DNA from: Novosphingobium naphthalenivorans NBRC 102051
GTDB lineage: Bacteria > Pseudomonadota > Alphaproteobacteria > Sphingomonadales > Sphingomonadaceae
DNA length: 46,558 bases
Direction of reading: 5' to 3'
Assembly (NCBI RefSeq): GCF_001590985.1
Contig: NZ_BCTX01000038.1
Location: 1-46,558, forward strand
In this document: one piece after another, positions 26,792 to 36,290 of the stretch
Numbering within the stretch: position 1 is the first letter of the stretch
Layout: each line of letters opens with the position of its first letter
Made by a program: the position numbers and the translations under genes
The notes under the pieces: generated by a model
What the model saw: only the letters and a program-made list of their open reading frames with translations
Told to the model about the DNA's origin: nothing
Databases searched by the model: none

Positions 26792-28298
26792 TCGCGCGTT
26801 CGAGGTCCTGGGCAATAACGGTATTGCGCGGATCGGCCGCCGCCGCCGCCTCAAGCAGGCGGCGCGCCCCGGGAAGGTCGGTGCCGCCATTGAGGCGGAC
26901 GAGCCCGGCCAGATAGAGATAGTCCGGGTTGTTCGGAGATACCGCCAGCGCCCGATCTGCATAGCCCGTCGCGTCCCGCGCATCGCCAAGATTGCTGGCC
27001 GCCAGAGCCAGTCTCTTGAGCACTTCAGGGTCCTCGCCTTGTGCAAGGAGCTTTCCGTAAACTGTGCGAACCGTCGCCCAGTCGTGATGCATCACCGCCA
27101 TATCGCCCCTGGAAACGAGCGCCATGGCCGCTTTCAACCTTGCCGGTTCGAGCCGCGCCGCGAGGCTTTCGGCCTCGGGAGCGCCCGTGGCGCGCGCGGC
27201 CTTTTCCGCGCTTTCCAGCAATTCGGGGCGCGCCAGCGTGCTGGCGGCAAGCTGTTTCAATGTTGCCCAGGCACTTTCCGCATCCCCGGACGCCAATTGC
27301 GCCTCGCCCAGCATCATGCGCGAATAGGGGTTGCCGGGCAGGACCAGCACGGCACGGCTGAACAGCATCCGGGCCTGCTCCGCATGACCGAGCCGCAACA
27401 AGGCCTCCGCATAGCGCATCTGCAGGCCGGAGCCCGGCTCCAGCTGCGATTCCCGCCCCTGCAGGCCCAGGCGGATCTTCTCCCACTCGCCCTTTTCCGC
27501 GAGCAATTGATACTTCAGCGCATCGGCATCGGGATTGTCAGGCGCAAGCTTGCCGGCTTTTTCGACGAGATCCTGCGCATCGTCGATCCGGCCCTTGGCA
27601 TCGTACTGGTTCGCCAGCGCAATCATGGGAGCAACCCGGTCAGGATAGGCTTCCAGAACCTTGCGATAGGCGTCGATGGCATGATCGGTCTGTCCGCGGG
27701 CAGCGGCAAGGTCTCCCGTCAGAACCAGGGTCTCGTAAGAGCGCGGCGCCATCTTCACCATGCGCTGCAAAACAGCGGCGGCGCCCTGCGTATCGTTCGA
27801 GGTCAGTTTGAAACGCGCATAGGCTTCGGCAAGGGCGATATCGTCGCCCGCCGCCATGCCGTTTTCAAAGGCTTCGGCGGCCTTCGCCGGATTGCCCAGC
27901 GCCAGTTGGGCTTCGGCCCGGATACGCCAGCCTTCGATCGTCGTGTCATTGCCCACGAGCGCAAGAGCGTCTTGCGGCCGGGCGCGCAGCAGAGCGATCT
28001 GCGCCTTGATCCGCGCGAGGTCGGGAATCTCGGCGCCGGTCTGCTGAAGCCGCGTTACGGCCCCCTCCGCCCCGTCGGGATCACCTAGCTGCAGCTGCGT
28101 CTGCACCATCAGCGCCAGCAGCTTCGGATTCTCGGGCTGCTTGAGCAACGCGGCTGCCAGTTGCTTGCGGGCCGCGGCATAATCCTGTGCGCCGAAGCTG
28201 CCCTGCGCCTTGCCAAGGAGCGTCTCGGGACTGTCGCCACAGCCTGCTACCAGACCCAGCGCGGCAAGCGGCATGGCCAGTCGAATGATCCTGTTCAT
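26775..28298 (-). CDS. TPR-repeat lipoprotein
   Basis: A 507-residue lipoprotein: signal ending GLVAGC (Cys20), then a long array of helical tetratricopeptide-like repeats (for example YAAARKQLAAALLKQPENPKLLALM and ATGYADRALAVSPNNPDYLYLAGLV). TPR solenoids are protein-binding scaffolds. PEP-CTERM/exosortase systems commonly include a TPR lipoprotein (PrsT, usually longer), and this one lies convergent to a PEP-CTERM gene, so a link is possible but unproven. ATG 28298 is chosen over 28319 because it places the signal peptide at the N-terminus. Confidence 0.82.
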   Translation of the reverse strand: MNRIIRLAMPLAALGLVAGCGDSPETLLGKAQGSFGAQDYAAARKQLAAALLKQPENPKLLALMVQTQLQLGDPDGAEGAVTRLQQTGAEIPDLARIKAQIALLRARPQDALALVGNDTTIEGWRIRAEAQLALGNPAKAAEAFENGMAAGDDIALAEAYARFKLTSNDTQGAAAVLQRMVKMAPRSYETLVLTGDLAAARGQTDHAIDAYRKVLEAYPDRVAPMIALANQYDAKGRIDDAQDLVEKAGKLAPDNPDADALKYQLLAEKGEWEKIRLGLQGRESQLEPGSGLQMRYAEALLRLGHAEQARMLFSRAVLVLPGNPYSRMMLGEAQLASGDAESAWATLKQLAASTLARPELLESAEKAARATGAPEAESLAARLEPARLKAAMALVSRGDMAVMHHDWATVRTVYGKLLAQGEDPEVLKRLALAASNLGDARDATGYADRALAVSPNNPDYLYLAGLVRLNGGTDLPGARRLLEAAAAADPRNTVIAQDLERAKAAAG

Positions 28299-28420
28299 GG
28301 CCGCGCACGCTAGGGGCAAGGACTGAAATTTCCGTCAATCCGCCTGCCCTTTTCTCGCCGAACTGGCCAAGAGCGATTACGGCCGCTATGGGCGGCCAAA
28401 TTTCATTTCCGGAGTTACAC

Positions 28421-29521
28421 ATGGGTTTCCGTTGCGGGATCGTGGGCCTGCCCAATGTTGGCAAGTCGACCTTGTTCAATGCACTGACCGAGACACAGGC
28501 GGCGCAGGCTGCGAACTATCCGTTCTGCACGATCGAGCCCAACGTCGGCCAGGTCGGCGTGCCCGACCCGCGCCTCGACAAACTGGCCGAAACCGCGGGC
28601 AGCCAGAAGATCATCCCGACCCAGCTTTCCTTCGTGGACATCGCCGGCCTCGTGCGCGGCGCATCCAAGGGCGAAGGGCTCGGCAACCAGTTCCTCGGCA
28701 ACATCCGTGAAGTCGATGCGATCATTCACGTGCTGCGCTGCTTCGAAAACGACGACATCCAGCATGTCGACAACAAGGTCGATCCGATTGCCGATGCCGA
28801 GACGGTGGAAACCGAACTGCTGCTGTCCGATCTCGAAAGTCTCGAAAAGCGCGTGCCGGCCGCCCAGAAAAAGGCGACCGGCGGGGACAAGGAAGCCAAG
28901 ATCATGGCTTCGATTCTCGGGCAGGCGCTCGAACTGCTGCGCGAAGGCAAGCCCGCCCGCCTGACGCAGCCCAAGGACGACGAGGAAGCGCGGGTGTTCC
29001 AGCAGGCCCAACTGCTGACCGCCAAGCCGGTGCTCTACGTCTGCAACGTCGAGGAAGAATCGGCCGCCGAGGGCAACGAATTTTCCCAGCGCGTGTTCGA
29101 AAAGGCCGCGGCCGAGAACGCCACGGCTGTAATCGTCTCGGCGGCGATCGAGTCCGAACTGGTCGGCATGGATGCGGACGAGCGCATGGTCTTCCTGGAG
29201 GAAATGGGCCTGCACGAAACCGGCCTTGCCCGCGTGATCCGCGCCGGATACGAACTGCTCGACCTGCTCACCTTCTTCACCGTCGGCCCCAAGGAAGCCC
29301 GCGCCTGGACCGTCCACAAGGGCGCCAAGGCCCCCGAGGCCGCTGGCGAAATCCACTCCGACATGCAGCGCGGCTTCATCCGCGCCGAAACCATCGCCTT
29401 CGAGGACTTCATTTCGCTCGGCGGCGAAAACGGCGCCAAGGAAGCGGGCAAGCTGCGGCAGGAAGGCAAGGAATACATCGTCCGCGATGGCGACGTGATG
29501 CACTTCAAGTTCAACGTCTGA
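28421..29521 (+). CDS. ychF: Redox-regulated ATPase/GTPase YchF (Obg-like)
   Basis: A 366-residue YchF/OLA1-family protein, close to the 363 of E. coli. G1 is GLPNVGKS, G3 lies in DIAGLVRGASKGEGLGNQFL, and the usual NKxD specificity motif is replaced by CNVEE, as in this ATP-preferring subgroup. The C-terminus is the TGS domain (FFTVGPKEARAWTVHKGAKAPEAAGEIHSDMQRGFIRAE) ending DVMHFKFNV. ATG 28421 has GGAG at 28410-28413; an upstream ATG at 28388 would add eleven unconserved residues. Role: ribosome-linked stress regulation. Confidence 0.97.
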   Translation: MGFRCGIVGLPNVGKSTLFNALTETQAAQAANYPFCTIEPNVGQVGVPDPRLDKLAETAGSQKIIPTQLSFVDIAGLVRGASKGEGLGNQFLGNIREVDAIIHVLRCFENDDIQHVDNKVDPIADAETVETELLLSDLESLEKRVPAAQKKATGGDKEAKIMASILGQALELLREGKPARLTQPKDDEEARVFQQAQLLTAKPVLYVCNVEEESAAEGNEFSQRVFEKAAAENATAVIVSAAIESELVGMDADERMVFLEEMGLHETGLARVIRAGYELLDLLTFFTVGPKEARAWTVHKGAKAPEAAGEIHSDMQRGFIRAETIAFEDFISLGGENGAKEAGKLRQEGKEYIVRDGDVMHFKFNV

Positions 29522-29532
29522 GAACCTGTTTG

Positions 29533-29554
29533 GAAATGCGCGAATGCGCATTTC
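29533..29554. repeat. Perfect hairpin after ychF
   Basis: GAAATGCGC (29533-29541), loop GAAT, GCGCATTTC (29546-29554), a perfect 9-bp stem 11 bp past the ychF stop. No T-run follows, so it is either a weak terminator or part of a dispersed palindromic repeat. Confidence 0.6.
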
Positions 29555-29655
29555 ACGAACTCTGAGATCTTTTCGCCGCTTCTTCGGGCACTAAATCGGC
29601 AGTTCGGCGTTGAACATGCAATGAGGGACCAAGACGTTACCTGATTGCCTGCCCA

Positions 29656-30414
29656 ATGACCGATCCCAACAAGAATGCCGCGCTCTATCGCATGGTGATG
29701 GAGCGGCATGTGTGCCCCTATGGCCTGAAATCGAAGGACCTGCTCAAGCGCAGGGGCTACGCGATCGAGGACCACTGGCTCACCACGCCCGAGGAAGCGG
29801 AGGCCTTCAAGGCCAGGTTCGGGGTCGAAACGACGCCGCAGACCTTCATCACAGGGCAGCGCATCGGTGGCTACAGCGATCTGCGGCATTTCTTCGGCTT
29901 GGACAGCGATGCCGGCAGGACGAGCTACGCCCCGGTCCTCAGCGTGTTCCTGACCGCCGCGCTGGCGGCGCTGGGCGCAAGCTGGGCGGCACTGGGTACG
30001 CCGCTGACCATCACGGCCGCCCAATGGTTCGTGTCGATCACCATGATGCTGCTGGCGATGCTCAAGCTGCAGGACATCGAACAGTTCTCGATCACGTTTT
30101 TGGGGTATGATCTGCTGGCGCGGCGCTGGGTGCCCTATGCCTATGCCTATCCGTTCCTCGAATGGACCGCAGGCGCGCTGATGACGGCGCATGTGCTGGC
30201 GTGGCTGTCCGTTCCCATCGCGCTGTTCATCGGCACCGTGGGCGCCGTATCCGTCTCTTACGCGGTCTATGTCCAGAAACGGGACCTCAAATGCGCCTGT
30301 GCCAGCGGCGCGAGCCAGGTTCCGCTGGGCCTTGTCTCGCTCCTCGAGAACCTGTTCATGATCGGCATGGGCCTGTGGATGCTGGCCATGGGAATTTTGG
30401 CCGGGCGCATCTGA
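29656..30414 (+). CDS. Glutaredoxin-MauE/DoxX-like membrane fusion protein
   Basis: A 252-residue fusion. Residues 1 to about 85 form a glutaredoxin-like domain with active site CPYG (Cys20, second Cys replaced by Gly, so monothiol) and the cis-proline TTPQTF. Residues about 95-250 hold four hydrophobic segments with KLQDIEQFSITFLGYDLLARRWVPYAYAYPFLEW, typical of MauE-type membrane proteins that support disulfide chemistry in the periplasm. A CAC pair (about residues 214-216) sits in the last loop. Probably shuttles thiol electrons across the inner membrane; partner unknown. It is followed 49 bp later by the phosphodiesterase gene. Confidence 0.85.
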   Translation: MTDPNKNAALYRMVMERHVCPYGLKSKDLLKRRGYAIEDHWLTTPEEAEAFKARFGVETTPQTFITGQRIGGYSDLRHFFGLDSDAGRTSYAPVLSVFLTAALAALGASWAALGTPLTITAAQWFVSITMMLLAMLKLQDIEQFSITFLGYDLLARRWVPYAYAYPFLEWTAGALMTAHVLAWLSVPIALFIGTVGAVSVSYAVYVQKRDLKCACASGASQVPLGLVSLLENLFMIGMGLWMLAMGILAGRI

Positions 30415-30463
30415 TTTTTTCCCGCGACTTCAAATAGTCACGCTTTCAGGCCAATAGGATGCG

Positions 30464-31675
30464 ATGGGTCGTTTTCATCTGCTGCTTGCCGCGCTGCTTG
30501 CGCTTCTTCCTGCCGTTCCCGCCATGGCGGAATCTCCCCGCGCGCCGGTGGTCATCCTCGTGTCCATCGACGGATTTCGCGCCGACTATCTCGACCGGGG
30601 CGTAACGCCCAACCTCTCTGCACTGGCGGCCAGCGGGATCAGCGCGGCCATGCGCCCCTCGTTTCCCAGCAAGACCTTCCCCAACCATTGGGCGCTGGTG
30701 ACGGGCAAGGTGCCGGACCATAACGGCATCGTCTCCAACCATTTCGAGGATCCCCGCCGGCCGGGCGAACGCTTCGGTCCGGGCAACTCCGATCCCTTCT
30801 GGTGGAACGAGGCCGAGCCGATCTGGGTGACGGCGGAAAAGGCCGGCATCCGCACCGCCGCAATGTTCTGGCCGGGTTCGGATGTCGCCTGGGGCGAGAC
30901 CCGAGGCACGCGTCCCGAAGACTGGCAGCACTATGACCAGGCGGTCACACCCTTGCAGCGGGTCGAGACCGTGCTGGACTGGCTGCGGCGCCCTGAGGCC
31001 ATCCGCCCGCGTTTGCTGACGCTCTATTTCGATGCCATCGACACGGCCGGGCACGAATACGGCCCCGACGATCCGCGCACGAATGAAGCGCTGACCAAGG
31101 CGGACCGCTATATCGGGATGCTCGTCCAGGGGCTGCGCGATCTCGGCCAACCGGCCGATCTTGTCGTGGTGGCAGACCACGGCATGGCCGCGGTATCCAG
31201 CGAGCGTGTGATCGCGCTGGATACGATTGCCGATCCCGCGCTTTACCGGGTTGTGGATACCGGACCATTCGCGGCCATCGAACCGGCGCCCGGCCATGAG
31301 CGCCAGCTCGCCGATGCCTTGCTAAAGCCGCACGACCACATGCAGTGTTGGGCGCGCAAGGATATCCCGGCCCGGCTCCGCTACGGCAGCAATCCGCGTG
31401 TCGCATCCTATTTCTGCCTCGCGCAGGTGGGCTGGCAGATTGCGCCCTCAGCGCCCACGGAGCCCTCGTCGGGCGGTGCCCATGGCTATGACAACGCGGC
31501 GCCGGAAATGGCGGCGCTGTTCGTGGCCAGCGGCCCGGACATCACTGCTTCCGGCCGCATCGCTCCGTTCGACAACGTGGACGTCGCCCCCCTGCTGCGC
31601 GACCTGCTCGGCCTGCCGCCCGCTCCCGACGCGGATGGCGACGATGCCCCGTTCCGGACTGCCCTGCGCCACTGA
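30464..31675 (+). CDS. Ectonucleotide pyrophosphatase/phosphodiesterase (NPP) family
   Basis: A 403-residue exported enzyme of the alkaline-phosphatase superfamily, NPP branch. A signal peptide ends at AMA; metal and catalytic residues follow: Asp36 in SIDGFR, nucleophile Thr71 in PSKTFPNHW, then DTAGHEYG, ADHGM and GAHGYDN for the two zinc sites. NPP enzymes split phosphodiester bonds in nucleotides or phospholipid head groups in the periplasm. Start ATG 30464 gives the signal at the very N-terminus. It may be co-transcribed with the MauE fusion. It converges on mutL (stops about 44 bp apart). Confidence 0.92.
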   Translation: MGRFHLLLAALLALLPAVPAMAESPRAPVVILVSIDGFRADYLDRGVTPNLSALAASGISAAMRPSFPSKTFPNHWALVTGKVPDHNGIVSNHFEDPRRPGERFGPGNSDPFWWNEAEPIWVTAEKAGIRTAAMFWPGSDVAWGETRGTRPEDWQHYDQAVTPLQRVETVLDWLRRPEAIRPRLLTLYFDAIDTAGHEYGPDDPRTNEALTKADRYIGMLVQGLRDLGQPADLVVVADHGMAAVSSERVIALDTIADPALYRVVDTGPFAAIEPAPGHERQLADALLKPHDHMQCWARKDIPARLRYGSNPRVASYFCLAQVGWQIAPSAPTEPSSGGAHGYDNAAPEMAALFVASGPDITASGRIAPFDNVDVAPLLRDLLGLPPAPDADGDDAPFRTALRH

Positions 31676-31718
31676 GTGCCGGAACGGCGGAAGGCGTCAA
31701 CCTTCCCCGTCTGCTGCA

Positions 31719-33542
31719 TCACTTTCGCCCGAACAGTTTCTCTATATCCTGATGGGCAAGTTTAACCCACGTCGGGCGGCCATGGTTGCATTGGCCCGAG
31801 CGCGGGGTGCGTTCCATTTCGCGCAGAAGCGCGTTCATCTCGGCGACCGAAAGCGAGCGCCCGGCCCGGACCGACCCGTGGCAGGCCATCGTCGCCAGCA
31901 CCAGATCGAGCTTTTCGCCCAGCAGCAGGGCATCGCCGTTGCGGGCCAGATCATCGGCAATGTCGCGGACCAGCGCATGAACATCGCTTTTGCCCAGCAC
32001 TGAAGGCACGGCGCGCACCAGCATGGCGCCGGGGCCGAAGCGTTCGAGAGCCAGGCCGAAGCGGGCCAGATCCTCCAACTTGTCTTCCAGCGCGTCGCAG
32101 GCGGTCTCTTCCAGTTCGACGACTTCGGGCAGCAGCAGCGCTTGCGAACGGGCCATGGCATCTTCTGCCCCGGCCGCCTTGAGCCGTTCGAGCACGAGCC
32201 GTTCGTGCGCCGCGTGCTGGTCGACGATGACGAGCCCGTCGTCCGCCTCAGCGACGATATAAGTGCCCGAGACCTGTCCGCGCGCCACGCCCAGCGGGTA
32301 ATGCAACGCCTCTTCCGGCTCCTCCGCGACGGGTTCCGCGCGGGCGGCGGGTTCGGCCATGACTTCGGCCTCGTAGGACCGCCAGACGGCGCCTGCATCC
32401 GATACGCGCGGCGCCGGTATCCGCGTCTGCGGTGCGGCATATTCGCGCGCGAAGAGCGAGCCCAGTGCGGGCGCGGGCGTTGATGCGGCGGGCGCGACCG
32501 GTTCGACCTGCCAGTTGCCCATGGCACTGGCAGACGGCGGCTGGGCGCTGCGCTGCCCCGCGCCTTCCAGCGCATGGCGCAGCGCGCCGACGAGGAAACC
32601 GCGCACGAAAGCGGGATCGCGAAAGCGCACTTCGGTCTTGGCCGGATGGACGTTGACGTCCACGTCCTCGGGCGGAATGTCGAGGAACAGCGCCAGCACC
32701 GCGTGCCGGTCTCGCGCGAGCATGTCCGCATAGGCCCCGCGCACCGCGCCCACCAGCAGGCGGTCCTTCACCGGGCGGCCGTTCACGAACAGGTACTGGT
32801 GATCGGCCACGCCGCGGTTGAACGTCGGCAGGCCTGCAACCCCGGTCAGCCGGGCACTGCCCCGCTCGGCCTCGATCACCACGCCATCGTCGGCCAGTTC
32901 GCGGGCCACGAGCCGGGCGACGCGGGCCGCCAGTTCCTCACGCGGCTGGACGGCCATGACCCGGCGCCCGTCATGCTCCAGCACGAAGCCGACATCGGGC
33001 CGTGCCATCGCCAGGCGGCGCACGACATCCTGACAGGCGGCATATTCCGACCGCGGTGAGCGCAGGAACTTGCGCCGGGCAGGCACTTTGCCGAACAGGT
33101 CCTCGACCCGGATGCGCGTCCCCGGCGGCAGCGCGGCAGGCCCATCGGCCGCGACTTCGCCATGATCGACCACGCGTTTCCAGCCTTCCCCCGCATCATG
33201 GGGGCGGCTCTCGATCGTCAGGCGCGCGACCGATCCGATCGAAGGCAAGGCTTCGCCGCGAAACCCCAGCGTGACGACCTGCTCGATATGTTCGTCGGGC
33301 AGCTTCGAGGTCGCATGGCGTTCCAGCGCCAGCGCGATTTCGTCAGGCCTCATGCCGCAGCCGTCGTCGGTCACTTCGATCATGTCGAGGCCACCCGAAG
33401 CGAGGCGTACTGTTACCTGAGTCGCGCCCGCGTCGATCGCGTTTTCGACGATTTCCTTGAGCGCGGAGGCCGGGCGCTCGACCACCTCGCCCGCGGCAAT
33501 GCGGTTGACGAGGTGTTCTGGCAGGCGGCGAATGGTAGGCAT
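31719..33542 (-). CDS. mutL: DNA mismatch repair protein MutL
   Basis: A 607-residue MutL. The GHKL ATPase motifs are EIVENAIDAGA, DDGCGM and TLGFRGEALPSI. The middle is a variable Pro/Ala linker, and the C-terminal domain carries the endonuclease motif DQHA(x2)E(x4)E at Asp441-Glu452. This form nicks the strand itself, as in organisms without MutH/Dam-directed repair. PATGTVRV-type LFGKVPARRKFL is also present. ATG 33542 matches the conserved MPTIRRLPEHLVNRIAAGEVVERP start. It diverges from mreB across 185 bp. Confidence 0.97.
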   Translation of the reverse strand: MPTIRRLPEHLVNRIAAGEVVERPASALKEIVENAIDAGATQVTVRLASGGLDMIEVTDDGCGMRPDEIALALERHATSKLPDEHIEQVVTLGFRGEALPSIGSVARLTIESRPHDAGEGWKRVVDHGEVAADGPAALPPGTRIRVEDLFGKVPARRKFLRSPRSEYAACQDVVRRLAMARPDVGFVLEHDGRRVMAVQPREELAARVARLVARELADDGVVIEAERGSARLTGVAGLPTFNRGVADHQYLFVNGRPVKDRLLVGAVRGAYADMLARDRHAVLALFLDIPPEDVDVNVHPAKTEVRFRDPAFVRGFLVGALRHALEGAGQRSAQPPSASAMGNWQVEPVAPAASTPAPALGSLFAREYAAPQTRIPAPRVSDAGAVWRSYEAEVMAEPAARAEPVAEEPEEALHYPLGVARGQVSGTYIVAEADDGLVIVDQHAAHERLVLERLKAAGAEDAMARSQALLLPEVVELEETACDALEDKLEDLARFGLALERFGPGAMLVRAVPSVLGKSDVHALVRDIADDLARNGDALLLGEKLDLVLATMACHGSVRAGRSLSVAEMNALLREMERTPRSGQCNHGRPTWVKLAHQDIEKLFGRK

Positions 33543-33619
33543 CGAAAAACCCTAGCGATGAAACGGCTTCAATTCGAGACGGACGCCTGCGGAAACCCAC
33601 CGGAAATCGACACAAAATT

Positions 33620-33647
33620 TTGGCGTTTCGCGAATCGATGGGCTAAG
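33620..33647 (+). promoter_or_regulatory. Possible promoter of the mre operon
   Basis: TTGGCG (33620-33625), 16-bp gap, GCTAAG (33642-33647), about 80 bp before mreB. It is followed by a short palindrome (AAGGGG/CCCCTT near 33645-33657). Only a rough sigma-70 match. Confidence 0.3.
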
Positions 33648-33727
33648 GGGTCCCCTTCCATGCCAACCTGCCTGTCGACGCGCCCGAAGATTCTCGGACA
33701 AACGACTGGAAAAATGACGGATTTTAA

Positions 33728-34774
<1,047 letters not shown>

Positions 34775-34854
34775 CAGGTCGCTAAGGGGCGGCGCCAGCC
34801 CCGACAGGGACCGCCGCCAGGAATACAGGCCAGAAATACAGGAGTGCATGGCGC

Positions 34855-35739
34855 ATGGCACCGCCTGCAAATCGGCGCTCCGGATTTTCCCGCAGAGCGC
34901 AGTACACGACGTTCTTCAGCTATACTGCAGGCGGCCTGGCCGTCGTGGTGGGTCTGGTCCTGCTTGGCGTGTCCATCGCCAGGCCTGGCACTTTCGCAGG
35001 TCTGCGCGGAGCCGCGGCCGATGCTACGGAGCCTGCCGGGGAAGTCACGGCGGCGGGGCGTTCCTATGGCAAGCACGCGCTGGCCAGCATCACCGGCTTC
35101 TTCACCTCGGGCCGCGAACATGCCCGGCTTGAGCGGGAACTGGCCGAAGCGAAAGTCCGGCTCGTCGAAGCACAAGCGATCGAGGCGGAAAACCGGCGGC
35201 TCAAGAGCCTGCTTCACCTCAAGGGCATGGGCAGCGACCCGGTCGCGTTTGCCCGCCTGACCAGTTCGACGAGCGCCAGTGCGCGGCGTTTCGCAATCCT
35301 GAACGCCGGGCGGGACGAAGGCCTGGCCAAGGGTATGCCGGTGCGTTCGCCGGCCGGGCTCATCGGCCGGGTTCTGGAAGTGGGCGGTTCGAGTTCGCGG
35401 GTGCTTCTGGTCACCGATACCGAAAGTCTGGTGCCGGTGCGCCGCGCCACCGATGGCGTGCCCGCGTTCGCGCAGGGCAACGGCGATGGCACGATCCGCA
35501 TCCGCCTCATCAATCTGGGGATCAATCCGCTCAAGAAGGGCGATGTGATGGTCTCGTCGGGATCCGGCGGCCTCTACCGGCCCGGGACCCCCATGGCGAT
35601 CGTGACCAGCATCCTGCGCGATGGCGCCATGGCGCGCGTGCTCGCCAATCCTTCCGACACCGATTTCGTGATGGTCGAACATACTTGGGCGCCGAAGGAG
35701 CCCCCGCCGCCTGCCAATGCCGAAACCGGAGGGCACTGA
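34855..35739 (+). CDS. mreC: Rod-shape-determining protein MreC
   Basis: A 294-residue bitopic protein: short basic cytoplasmic end, one membrane segment (about residues 25-45), a periplasmic coiled-coil (REHARLERELAEAKVRLVEAQAIEAENRRLKSLL), then the MreC beta domain with GMPVRSPAGLIGRVLEVGGSSSRVLLVTD and VSSGSGGLYRPGTPMAIV. It bridges MreB-MreD to the PBP2-RodA synthase. The Pro-rich tail is ordinary for the group. It is 2 bp from mreD. Confidence 0.95.
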   Translation: MAPPANRRSGFSRRAQYTTFFSYTAGGLAVVVGLVLLGVSIARPGTFAGLRGAAADATEPAGEVTAAGRSYGKHALASITGFFTSGREHARLERELAEAKVRLVEAQAIEAENRRLKSLLHLKGMGSDPVAFARLTSSTSASARRFAILNAGRDEGLAKGMPVRSPAGLIGRVLEVGGSSSRVLLVTDTESLVPVRRATDGVPAFAQGNGDGTIRIRLINLGINPLKKGDVMVSSGSGGLYRPGTPMAIVTSILRDGAMARVLANPSDTDFVMVEHTWAPKEPPPPANAETGGH

Positions 35740-35741
35740 CG

Positions 35742-36290
35742 GTGCCCATCGGACAACGCAGCGGCGGAGCCGGGCGGCGGAACATCAACCGTGCGCCCTC
35801 GCCGCTATTGGCGCTCACCCTGCCCTGGCTGACCATCCTGCTCGGCTCGATGCTGCCGGGCTGGCTGCTGATCGCTTCGGCCCCGGTCCTGCCGCCGGTG
35901 GGATTCCTGCTGTTCCTGTCATGGCGGCAATTGCGCCCGGGGCTGTTGCCGATCTGGTCGGGCCTGCCGCTCGGCCTGTTTGACGACCTGTTCTCGGGCC
36001 AGCCTTTCGGTTCGGCGGTGCTGTTGTGGTCGCTCGCGGCCATCGCGCTGGAACTGATCGAGACACGTGTGCCCTGGCGCAGCTTTCTCACCGAATGGCT
36101 GGTGGCGATCGGCCTGATCGTTGCCTATATTGGGTTGTGCCTGGCGCTGGCCAATCTGGCGGGTGCAGGCGCTCATGTAGGAATTATCCTGCCGCAGATC
36201 GTGATTTCCGTTCTTTCCTATCCCTTGGTCGGACGCCTCGTCGCCGTTGTGGACCGGTTCCGGCTAACGCCCTTCATGGTCGTGCAATGA
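35742..36290 (+). CDS. mreD: Rod-shape-determining protein MreD
   Basis: A 182-residue membrane protein with about five hydrophobic segments, consistent with MreD, including the LPIWSGLPLGLFDDLFSGQPFGSAVLLWSL stretch typical of the family. The start is GTG 35742, 2 bp after the mreC stop with GGAGGG just upstream; a longer frame from 35685 lies within mreC. The end overlaps the mrdA start (ATGA). Identity rests on position and topology more than on motifs. Confidence 0.92.
   Translation: MPIGQRSGGAGRRNINRAPSPLLALTLPWLTILLGSMLPGWLLIASAPVLPPVGFLLFLSWRQLRPGLLPIWSGLPLGLFDDLFSGQPFGSAVLLWSLAAIALELIETRVPWRSFLTEWLVAIGLIVAYIGLCLALANLAGAGAHVGIILPQIVISVLSYPLVGRLVAVVDRFRLTPFMVVQ

Noticed and set aside
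26411..26916. Alternative frames across the PEP-CTERM repeat (His- or Arg/Pro-rich)
   Set aside because: Out-of-frame readings of the 21-bp repeats; only the frame with signal peptide and PEP-CTERM tail makes sense.
28415..29551. 378-codon minus-strand frame opposite ychF
   Set aside because: ychF on the other strand has all G motifs and expected length; the shadow is Gly/His/Asp-rich without a family.
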